From Scatophagus argus (taxonomy: Eukaryota; Chordata; Actinopteri; Scatophagidae), in the NCBI RefSeq assembly GCF_020382885.2, contig NC_058495.1, positions 26,854,127 through 26,918,126 on the forward strand: 64,000 bases of DNA. Reading direction: 5' to 3'. Positions 11,601 through 21,278 of the stretch are shown here, one piece after another (positions within the stretch are counted from its first letter, which is position 1; each line of letters begins with the position of its first letter). Below the pieces are notes generated by a model. It was not told the DNA's origin. It made no database searches and worked only from the letters and a program-made list of their open reading frames with translations. A program made the position numbers and the translations under genes.

Positions 11601-14600
11601 AGTAAACGTATACTGAGAGCTTCGCCTTTTAGCTCAGTTCTTCACCACAACAGAGTGATACAGCATCCGCATCACAGCACACGCTGCCCTCATCCACCTG
11701 TCAGTCTCCTGTTCAGTCGTTCCCTCACTCATGAACATGACCCCGAGATACCTGAACTCCTCCACCGGAGGGACAACAGTTCAAGAAGACCACTATGAAC
11801 TGGTGCAGGGTGGATCGGGCAGTGGACAAAGGTGGAGACCTTGGCGGTCTCATCCCCGGTTGCAGAAGCTAATTTTTGGGACAGAAAATTGATGGATAAA
11901 TAATTTTGAACATACATGACAGACAGATGATGCTGTGATGTCATCACTCTCTGCAGGTGTTTGTCCCAGCGCTGGCAGCGAGGAGGAAATGCTTCAAACT
12001 CCTGCACAGTGCTGTCGCTGCTCGGAGCGCCCAGCGCCTTCATGGGCTCACTGTCTGCTGGACCTGTTGCAGAGTGAGTAAAGATCGTTCATCAGTGCAT
12101 GAACCAGTATGTTCATTGATACCTTCTTCGATACATAAATCATATGTTTATCAGTACGGTCATAAACGGGTGGAAAGAGTTCTCGAAGTACTTGTCTACT
12201 GTTACATTATTAAATGGGTAAAAACACACACACAAACAAAATCACCTTTTAGGCTGCAAATTAAATTTCATTAAATGTCAGTCCAACAACACCAGTGTAA
12301 CATTTAATCAGAGCAGAATAAAACCTAACCAAGTCAGACAGCACTGAGGTGTGTAATCAGTGTAAACTCACACACTGAGCAGAGCTGCACAGGTTTTACA
12401 CACAGCTTGGCAAGTGACTTAAGGATTAAATGACTACATGTATATTAGCACTCTGACTTCCACTTCTCTGCTTGTTAATTCTCAAAGAAAACTGTAAGCA
12501 GTCGGGCTGCAGGAGCTAACACTGGCTCAGTGTCAGGCAGTGAACGAACATGTTCAGAACATGTCCGGAGTCTGGTCACTGGAGCAGGCAGGAGAACATG
12601 TGGACGGCTTATGAGGACTTCTTTTCGTTTCTTTTCATTCTATAACAGGTTCAGTAGAATAAAAAAAACAGAAATGTAAAATTAGTGATTTTAGAAAAGA
12701 ACTTATGTCCTCGTTTTCTCTCCTTGTTCATTTTCCTTGTTTATTTTCGTTTCCTCTTTCCTCGATTCTTTTCTTCTAGTTTCCTCTTGCTTTCCTTTCC
12801 CCCTTGTGTCTTCTTTCCTCTCCTTGTTGCCTTGTCTCCTCTCTTCCTGTCCTCTCTCCTCTGAGCATCATATATACAGACCTGAGGAGGAACCTTATCA
12901 GTTTAAGGGTCTTAAGCGTCACATGGAGATGTGAAACCATTTAATGTTTGTACTTTTATTTTGGAGGACATGGGAGATGTGAATCAGTTTCTTGTCTGTA
13001 GTTTTATTTTGGAGGATTTTCAGAAGTTCCACATCGATGTGTCTCTGGTGTCTGAGCACGCACAGTGTGTCCTTCCAGCCTCCGTTGTCATCAGCAACAT
13101 CCGCACAGGAAGCCGCACCATCCTGCACATGAACAGGTGTGAACAGGTGTGAACAGGTGTGAACAGGTGTGTGTCTCACTAACTGCTTCTGTTTCAGGAA
13201 CATCCTCATCATCACCATCACGGAACAACTCTGACCCCCTCCTGTTCCACCAATTTTCTGTTTGTCAGAGGACAGAGCTGATATGAAGTCATTTCCTGTC
13301 TCTCTTTCTGTCAGTTTCATCGTGGCCGACTTCTTGCGCCGTGAAATCGATGTCGCCGCGGTGGTTTGGCAGGTCAAAGGTCAAAACCCGTGTGCGTGTT
13401 GTGTGGTTTGTCCGTCCAGCGGATCTCGAACTGTCGTTCTCTCCGACATGTAAGACGACCAGACGACTGGCTGGTGTCACATGACGTTCACTAAATACCT
13501 CCTCATCAGTGAGCAGTTTTTACCAACCTGTCATCACTCCTATGAATCAGCCAGACACGTATTTACCTTCAAAACCGTGTTGAAAAATGAACACATTTAA
13601 GGGACCATGCAGATATGCTGTTTTCAAAGTGAGTTTACGATTGTAAAATGTGCGTGTCAGGTAAGCGTAACTTACATTTCCATCACCTCAAATTCAACAT
13701 AAACCCGCTGCACTTTTTTCTTATGGATTCTTACCTTACGTGTTGCATTTCAGTCTCTGTAGGTGTGTGTGTGTTAATGTCCCAGCCAAACTACACTTGA
13801 AACACTTTTTTTTCTTTACTGTCAAACATTAAATCAGAATAAATCTGTTTTAGATCAATAAATATTAACAAATTTTTTGCATTTGTTAAATGTCAGAATC
13901 GAGCGAGGGAGAATTTTATGAATGTCTTTTAAAATGACTTTCATCAGTCAAAAAATTTACACGCACTTCCACAGTATTTGGTAGAAAACGTTTGACTTGG
14001 GCCGAACGTTTCGGGTATCCTTCCACAACCTTTCTACAGTAGTTTGATTTTGGCCCAGTCCTCTTGACAGAACTGGTGTAACTGGGTCAGGTTTGTAGGC
14101 CTTCTTGGTCGCGCTCGCTTTTTCAGCGCCGCCCACAAATATTCTATGGGATTGAGATCAGGGCTTTGTGATGGCCACTCCAGTACCTTGACTTTGTTGT
14201 CCTTATGCTTGGGGTCATTGTCCATTTGGAAGTTTTGCCCTTAAGACTTAACTTCCTGGCTGATGTCTTCAGATGTTTCAGTGCTTCAATATATCCACGT
14301 AATTTTCTTTTCTCATGATGCTATCTATTTTGTGAAGCGCACCAGTCTTCCTTCTGCAGCAAAGCAGCCCCACAACATTATACCACCACCCTCACACTTC
14401 ACAGTTGGGATGGTGTTCTGAGGCTTCAAAGCTTCGACCTTTTTCCTCCAAATATACCGCTTGTCATTATGGCCGAACAGTTCAGTTTTTGTTTCGTAAG
14501 ACCACAGGACATGTGGATAAGGACGCTGTCTTACCAGTTTCAGCCAGCATCTTCACAAGGTCTTTTGCTGTTGTCCTGGGGTTGATTTGCACATTTCGCA

Positions 14601-17600
14601 CCAAAAAACGTTCCTCTCTGGGACTCAGAATCCGTCTCCTGAGGATGAGCCACACTTGTGGAGGTCCTCAGTTCTTTTCCTGATGTCTTGGTTGATTTCT
14701 CTTGATTTTCCCACGATGTCAAAGAAAGAGGCTCTGTGTTTGAGGTGTGCCACCAATTAACTCAAATGGAATCAATTAACCTATCAGAAGCTTCTTAAGC
14801 TCAGAATGGAATCATCTGGAGTTTTCCTTTTGTTTAAAGACACAATAAACTTGTGTATGTATACTTCTGACTTTGATGAAAGTCATAAAAAAAATACATA
14901 AAAATTCTCCCTCACTCGATTCTGACATTTAACAAATGCAAAAAATATGTTAATATTGATCTAAAACAGAAAAACTTTACTCTGATTTAATGTTTGACAG
15001 TAAAGAAAAAAGTTTTGGTTTTTTTCCGAAGTGTATGTAAATATCTGGTTTCAACTGTATATTTTTTTATTTCTTTTTCATTATTTTCATTATTAAAAGC
15101 ATGCAGAAACAAAACTTTAACACGGTCAATGGGACCAGATTAGGTAAAAAGGAGGCTTGGGCATTCAAATCTTACAAACACTAAGAACAAACGCTTACAA
15201 ATCTGAAGCTCCACCCGTCTGGTGCCACAGGCAGGTAAAACAAACGCTCTGAGGTGTTTTGTGAACTTTGTGTGACCCGCCCTGAAGGAAGCATGAACAC
15301 CTAATCCTGATTTAATCCGAGCCCGATCTAATCGAATCCTGGTTTATTGACGGCTGGTCCGATGACCCACTGCAGAGCAAGACATCAAGGTCCTGAACCC
15401 AAACAGATCCCCAGTCAGAGGTCGGCTACCTTTATCTGGCTGTAGGCTTGCTTGAGATGAGTTGCCTTGACAACGGAGGACAGTAGCTGATCAAACAGCT
15501 CGGAGTTTTGAACACAACTAAAGCTCACCGATCAACATAGTTTCAACTCAACCAACTCAAACAAGGTCAGTCAGTAAAATGTTGGAATGTTCCTTTAAAG
15601 CTGCTAGCACAGCTTACAGAGAGACATCGCAAACGTGTCAGCTTGAGTCTCTGCAGTGGTTTTGCCTTAATTCATCGTAATTCTCTGATTAATGTAATTT
15701 CTGGGGTGTTTAATACGGCCGCATTCACGCAACAGTTTTTAATTTTTCAAAAGATCGAATCAAATTTAATAAACACGCGTGTGTCCTCTCATGACTTTGA
15801 AGAAGATTAAAAGCAAAAATCATGATTTCAATAAAAATGTTTTTTTAATTTGTGATGTCTTTTGTAGATACTCAGCGTATTTTTTATGTATTTGGAAGTG
15901 AACTCTCCACATTTAAAGTCTGTTTTTGTGTTTCATGGTTAAACTTTCAACGATGGTCTCAGCCAGTCATCACATATTTGTAATAAACCTTCCAGACGAA
16001 TAGTCTGATCTGTCACACAGGTTTTGTCATGACCTTGTCAAACATGTCACATGGCAGAGTAAACAGATGTGATCCAAACTGAATATTCCAAACTGGATAA
16101 ATGTTGGAGAGACTCATGAATCAATCAGGTTTAAGTCTTAAAAGTTAACTTTTAAAATTTAAACTTGATTGATTTAATTTTAAGTTTTAATTCCTGAAAT
16201 GTTTCTGTTAAAATTTGTGTGCAGATGAAAGTCCTCCTCCTTCCATAAAACACGCTGAGCAGTCAAACTTTCAGCACTTATTTATCGTACTGTTCGAGTT
16301 AAAGGGTCGGTTTCCTGTTCCTGGATAGTTCACTCAGCCTGTGAAAAGTCTAATATGAGCCGATCACGTCATCAGTTTGGGAGGCGTAAATGATGGATGG
16401 AGGATTGGAGATGTTGAAACAAACTCTGACCTCACTTCCTGTCCATCAGGAACCTTCCTGATGTCACAGTGGAGGATTTCTCCAAAGTTGACCTTGGTCA
16501 GTTCAAATGGATCCACTGGGAGGTGAGTGACACAGAAACAACCAGACTTACCTGCTACCTGACTAATCTGACTAAACCCAACTAAACCTGACTAATCTAA
16601 GCCTGACTAAACTAAACCTAACTAATCAGACTAAGCCCAGCTAAACTAAACCTAACTAATCGGACTAAACCCGAATAATCTGATTAAACCCAACTAAACT
16701 AAACCTAATCTGACTAAGCCTGGCTAAACTAAACCTAACTAATCTGACTAAGCCTGGCTAAACTAAACCTAATCTGACTAAGCCCAGCTAAACTAAACCT
16801 AATCTGACTAAGCCTGGCTAAACTAAACCTAACTAATCGGACTAAACCCAACTAAACTAAACCTAATCTGACTAAGCCTCGCTAAACTAAACCTAATCTG
16901 ACTAAGCCCATCTAAACTAAACCTAACCTGACTAAGCCTGGCTAAACTAAACCTAACCTGACTAAGCCTGGCTAAACTAAACCTAACCTGACTAAGCCTG
17001 GCTAAACTAAACCTAACTAAACTGACTAAGTCAGTATAAATTGAGTAAATCAGTATCAATATTATCTGGTGTTTCGGTCCTTACAAGTTTCACTGTCGTG
17101 GTTGATTTGACTCCTGCAGGGACGAAATGCTGACGAGCAGGTGAAGATGATCCAGCAGGTAGTGATGTACAACAGCACGGTGCCACGGCAACAGAGAATT
17201 ACCATCTCCGTGGAGATAGAGAAGATCAGAGAGCCGCTGTATCAGCTGTTTTCACACGGTGACGTGGTGCGAGTTTTTAAGAAAACACACTGCTTAAACT
17301 TCCACAGTCTTCTGTATCTTCTATGTGTGTCTCAGGTATAAAACATACAGCCTGTAACATCTCGTGTCTTTAGGTGTTCGTCAGCAAAGACGTCGCTCGT
17401 CACTTCGGTTTCCTGACGGCTGAAGCAGCTCTGAGAGGACTCTACAGGAGGGTCAAACAGGGGTTAGAAGTGTCTCACTCTCAAACCTGTCTGTCTAACA
17501 GGCTTTACATTGATCTGCCTGATCTCCTGTGATCATATTTTAGTACGAAGAGTTTCTTCAATGTTTGTTTAATTATTGGTCAGTTCAAATCTACTTTCCA

Positions 17601-17784
17601 AGTTGATTGTACTTATTTTCTCTATTCAGTGTGTATCAAGGCGACCAGTCATTTGTCCTTATTTATTTGTGTGTAAATTATTGTAGAATCAGACTGAAGT
17701 TTTCTGGCACAACTTCAACTTTGTGGTGGGACAGGCCACAAATCCCCTTTTTATTGCTAAATAAAGCTGTTTTCTCCTGAGACC

Positions 17785-17824
<40 letters not shown>

Positions 17825-18295
17825 AGGGCTGTCCTGGTCTGTGCCTGGGCAGAAAAAGGAGCAGATGCTTTGGGTCCTGACGGTGTGATCGTTCATTCAG
17901 ACGCTTTTCCTCCCGAGGCTCTCGTCGATACCCTCGGAGCAGGAGACACTTTCAACGCCGCGGTCATCTATACGCTGTCCAACGGTAAGACGTTACACTG
18001 TCCAGTCCACTCTGGCTCCAGATGACATCACCAGCGCTCGTATTTTAAGATGTGTTGCCTGTTTCTGTCACTGCTCTCAGACGATCCTATGAAGCTCATC
18101 CTGAACGTTTTGAGATCGGATTTGATTTGTGACACGTCCATAACGTTCCCGTCTGAATTGTGCTGAAATAAATAAAAGCATATTCTGCCTGTAGGTGGAA
18201 GTTTGCAGGATGCGCTGACCTTCGGCTGCAAGGTCGCTGGGAGCAAGTGTGGTTTCCACGGTTACGACGGCATCGGTGAAATGTTCAAAGAGTGA
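8651..18295 (+). CDS. khk: Ketohexokinase (fructokinase), spliced, 306 aa
   Basis: Phosphorylates fructose to fructose-1-phosphate in the cytosol (pfkB sugar-kinase family). Coding exons: 8651-8751, 11957-12073, alternative 13002-13136 (3A) or 13315-13449 (3C), 16450-16522, 17120-17266, 17374-17462, 17827-17984 and 18195-18295. All junctions are GT/AG and phases close to 306 residues; the human protein is 298. Visible landmarks are [19 protein letters not shown] at the start, [13 protein letters not shown] (substrate region), [29 protein letters not shown], and the ATP/anion-hole motif [12 protein letters not shown] with its catalytic Asp in exon 7. The ATG is the first one in frame with the family start. 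Intron 1 holds a CACTA-like element, intron 3 a Tc1-type element and intron 4 a minisatellite. The exon 7 acceptor uses a (CTGT)n tract as its pyrimidine stretch. The gene converges on pltp. Confidence 0.95.
8743..8850 (+). repeat. Three tandem copies of the khk exon 1 donor
   Basis: A 37-bp unit (ACTGACAGCAGGTTAGCACA...) begins in the last bases of exon 1 and is repeated about three times. Each copy holds the donor GACAGCAG|GTTAGC. The first copy gives the correct reading frame. Confidence 0.9.
8975..10885. mobile_element. CACTA/EnSpm-like element in khk intron 1
   Basis: The left end is CACTGTAAAAAAAATG. The right end, CTTTTTTAGAGTG, is its imperfect inverse; both abut TG. Subterminal DNA is AT-rich with repeated TTAAGT/ACTTAA words on both sides. 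Such CACTG termini are usual for fish EnSpm-type elements. Inside, the minus strand keeps pieces of a protein family that is multicopy in fish. No intact transposase is seen. The element class is inferred from the termini. Confidence 0.5.
9545..9915 (-). pseudogene. Fragment of a multicopy fish protein gene inside the element
   Basis: Minus strand, two blocks: [20 protein letters not shown] (about 9910-9830, ending at a donor-like TTG|GTAGGT) and [20 protein letters not shown] followed by [14 protein letters not shown] (about 9665-9550). The pattern 'IEG..VL.D...ACALL.GLIY.LN' recalls the C-terminal part of fish proteins annotated as sterile-alpha-motif-3-like. The blocks are separated by shifts and are probably decayed. 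Confidence 0.4.
11335..11895. repeat. Dispersed repeat remnant in khk intron 1
   Basis: The stretch with GGGATTACATGTCTCATCTG, CCTGGGAACGCCTCAGGATC and TGCTTATCCGGGTCCATGTT matches, from memory, a very common fish repeat family, probably the tail of a non-LTR element. It ends near TTGATGGATAAATAA. No coding capacity. Confidence 0.45.
13002..13136 (+). CDS. khk: khk alternative exon 3A
   Basis: 135-nt exon read as [16 protein letters not shown]...[10 protein letters not shown], resembling human KHK-A exon 3a (DFVLDDLRRYSVDL...GSRTILYYDR). It enters at phase 2 and leaves at phase 2, the same as exon 3C. In mammals the A form is widely expressed and has poor affinity for fructose. Its acceptor lies in the second copy of a roughly 48-bp imperfect tandem repeat. 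Its donor is the first of four identical 10-bp repeats. Confidence 0.85.
13131..13170 (+). repeat. Four 10-bp repeats forming four khk exon 3A donors
   Basis: GAACAGGTGT is repeated four times without change. Each unit contains CAG|GTGTG, a usable donor. The first is at the family-conserved exon end; use of the second, third or fourth would add 10, 20 or 30 nt. Confidence 0.95.
13315..13449 (+). CDS. khk: khk alternative exon 3C
   Basis: 135-nt exon read as [20 protein letters not shown]...[10 protein letters not shown], resembling human exon 3c ([20 protein letters not shown]...GNRTIVLHDT). It has a strong donor, CAT|GTAAGA, and the same length and phases as 3A, so the two must be mutually exclusive to keep one copy of this segment. 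In mammals the C form is the high-activity liver, kidney and gut enzyme. Confidence 0.87.
13794..15057 (-). mobile_element. Tc1/mariner-type transposon, decayed, in khk intron 3
   Basis: Flanked by TA, with ends CACTTGAAAC and GTTTCAACTG. The inverted arms are unusually long (about 13820-13930 against about 14875-15010) and share TTACTGTCAAACATTAAATC and the GAGGGAGAATTTT words. The left arm lacks about 30 bases near its tip. Minus-strand transposase pieces remain: [20 protein letters not shown] and FCQEDWAKI (about 14190-14035) from the C-terminal DDE part. The N-terminal part is in other frames. It cannot encode a whole transposase. Confidence 0.85.
16556..17035. repeat. 30-bp minisatellite in khk intron 4
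   Basis: About fifteen copies of a unit near CTAAACTAAACCTAATCTGA plus CTAAGCCTGG, some lengthened by an extra CTAA block. The 30-bp period leaves a minus-strand frame open as a 10-residue peptide repeat ([10 protein letters not shown]), which is an artefact of period divisible by three. Confidence 0.9.
17784..17822 (+). repeat. (CTGT)n tract at khk exon 7 acceptor
   Basis: About nine CTGT units run directly into TCTCAG, the acceptor of exon 7. The microsatellite therefore serves as the polypyrimidine tract. Confidence 0.9.
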
Positions 18296-19414
18296 ATGTC
18301 GAGTGAAAACAGAGTGTGGTGACAGTGTGAAGTTCTCACAGTGAATGACCAATGAAACTTACAGTTTACTGTTTGATAATTAATAAGCTGCTAACAAAAT
18401 AATGAAGTGTTCATTAATTATTAATTAACGGTGGGATGCACTGAGCTGAAATGAAATAACATCTCATTAAAATGAGTTTATTGCTTTTGTTTTTTTTACC
18501 TGATGAGAGTAAAATCTGTCAAACTGATCAATAAATGTGACGTTCATCAATTCAATCAATAATCAATTGGTGATAAATGGTGATAAATGTTTTTGTCAGA
18601 CTTCAGTCTGTACTTTTACTTGACAAAACGTAACACATCTTAGTGTCATTTTTGTCTTCCATTTTAATCGTCGTGTGACGCATTTACACACCACACTGTG
18701 AACACATCGTTTTGACCAATCAATCCTGCAGAGATTCAGGATCCTCCAATCAGCATCACGTGGGCCTGAAGCGACTGATATCTGACCGCGAGGTAACTTT
18801 ACTGTGAACACAAACACACACTGCAGTACAAGCTGAACGTCACAGCCACCGTTCCGCTCTGGAAGTAAACTCTGCGTTCCAGTTCAACTTCCTGCAGGCA
18901 AACTGGCAGACGTCTGATTCAGGTTTCTGTTTCTGTACGCAGTGTTGCCATGGAAACGCTCGTTTATCTACATGTTGTTGTTTAGAGTCAGTGACTGTTT
19001 ACAGTGTTAGTGCAGCTGTATGTTCCCACAGGGTCAACATACAGTGTATCCAGCACGTACATGTAAATGTTTATGTAGTAATATGTACACAGACAGTCAA
19101 CATACAGCACATGTCTCATATACATTACTACATCTACAGGTTGACTGATATATACTGTATGTTGACACAGTCTGTCATATGACAGCGTTGTAAATTATAT
19201 TCACACTGTTAATAACATATACATATACAGTATAACCGCAATACTATATTCACATACCACAGTCAATATAAATGCACTACAGACGATACATATTCACCAA
19301 CACACAAGAGTGTGTGCGGCATACAGAATAAAGTCATACATATTTAGGCAGTGTACTGTCCTGTAAATTTACATTGTGCGTGTGTGTGTTACATGTATGT
19401 ACTTGAGTATGTAT
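18296..19414. other. Convergent 3' regions of khk and pltp
   Basis: Holds both 3' UTRs. A plus-strand AATAAA near 18530 (ATCAATAAATGTGA) could end khk. The rest is AT-rich with short TG runs near 19380. No gene seen. Confidence 0.5.
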
Positions 19415-21238
19415 TTAGATGGTGTTTGAATCTGGCTCAGTCTGGTTGCCCCCAGCAATCATTTCTCTCAGTCCTTTGCTGAAGTGAAGATTTGCTCCAA
19501 TCACGATGAAACCCTGCGGGGGGCAACAAAACCGCCGTCAACTCCAGGGGGCAGCACGGACACATGACATCACATGTGAACATGATAATGAGCAGGATAA
19601 TGACCAATCAGATTACTGCATCACATATAAACACACACAGGTTAAACAGACTCACGTTGTGATATTCAACCACCTCCTCAACGAAATCCATCCCATCAGC
19701 CAGAGGGATCCGAACCCCCCTCTTTGTCCAGTCTGAACAGACACAAACAGGGCCAGAGACACGTCATCACAGTGTGTCAGCAAATACTGCAGTACTGTGA
19801 GCTCATGTGCCACAGCTGGCTAATCACATTCTTACTGTTGATCAGAGGAACCACAGACATCTGAAGCATGGTCTTCAGAGGGACCTGCAGAGGAATCAGC
19901 TGACAGACAGACAGACAGGCAGACAGACAGACAGGTTGTTACTGTGTCGTCAGTCAGTAAATGCTCACTCGTATGTGTACTTCATGTTTTAACTTGCAGT
20001 ATAAGTAGTAGTAACACAAGGCACTTACCGCCAGAGACTCGAGCGCTGATTGATTGGAGAAGATTTTAAACCTGCAGGAAGAAAACAGTTTCAGTGTGAT
20101 GATCTGACGAAGTAAACTCTCACATCCTGCGTGTGCATGAGACTGCAGTCGCGTCAGTCAGCGTCCGTCCAAGAGGCTGAGAGGACACGATGATCAGAGT
20201 CCTGCAGCCAGACTCAAGACTTTGTCTCGGTCAGATGTGGGGCCCGTGTGATGAGGCAGAGCCACGCTGACCCCCTTAAGCTTCTCTCTTCGGCAGCAGC
20301 AGAGGGGAGGAAAAGCACCTTCCAATCACAGCACGGCTGGCAGGGACAACAAACTGAGGACAAAAGTCGCTTTAACTGGTGCCCAACACAAAAGGACCAG
20401 GAACAGACACAAAACCACCACAAAACAAAACTATAAAAAACAAAATAGGCAGAGGCAAAACCAAACCAAAGCAAGCCAAAAACAGACTCAAACTACAGCA
20501 TGGGTTTGAACCCAACCTGGACCGTTTCACCACCAACAGGGTCTCCACCCTCAGACACATCATAACATTCCCAAACAGGAAGGCTCGTCTGCACTGCGCC
20601 TGGCAGCCACAGCCACAAGCTGAGAACTGAGGAGCACTTTGACATGACATACACAACGTTCACGCGGCTCGTGTCTTCGTCCAAAACTACGGCCAGGATG
20701 GTACAACCCAAAAACTGTGAGGATCCTGCAAGAACATCAAAGTCCTAAAACAAGCAAACGCCTACGAATTCTACGTTTAGAAACAAGACGTGGAGAAAGA
20801 CGTGGTTTCATCTTCTCATGGGCCAAGATGCAGTCTGAACGGGTGAGTCGATGTCAGTGGGGATCTTGGACCACCTCTGTGGAGCCCGGATAGCAAACGG
20901 TCTGGATTTTGCTGAGTGGTCGCTGAGCCCCCTCGTCATGAGGGAGGATCAAGCTGACTGTGGCAGACTGTATGGTTTGACCACGTCCTGTCTTGAATGG
21001 GATTCGAGCAGCCAGCTGTAGCGCAGGAGTCGGCTGACACTCATTTCCTCATGAAGATTTAATCCAAATAACGTTCTGCACATGATCTTCATACATGGAC
21101 AGAAATACATGGACAGATAACGTAACGTAGGTAATGTGGATATGATGAACCTCATATACGTTTATATACAAGACAAGCATGGTGTTTTGACCTGTGGCCT
21201 CAGGTTATGTTATTGAATCGTGTTCAGATGGTGAACCA

Positions 21239-21278
<40 letters not shown>

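Noticed and set aside
11402..11798. Short frames near 11.5 kb as exons of khk
   Set aside because: Sequence matches a common dispersed fish repeat and khk phases close without it.
16556..17035. Repeat array considered as a CRISPR or coding repeat
   Set aside because: Head-to-tail 30-bp minisatellite within khk intron 4; no spacers and no exon signals.
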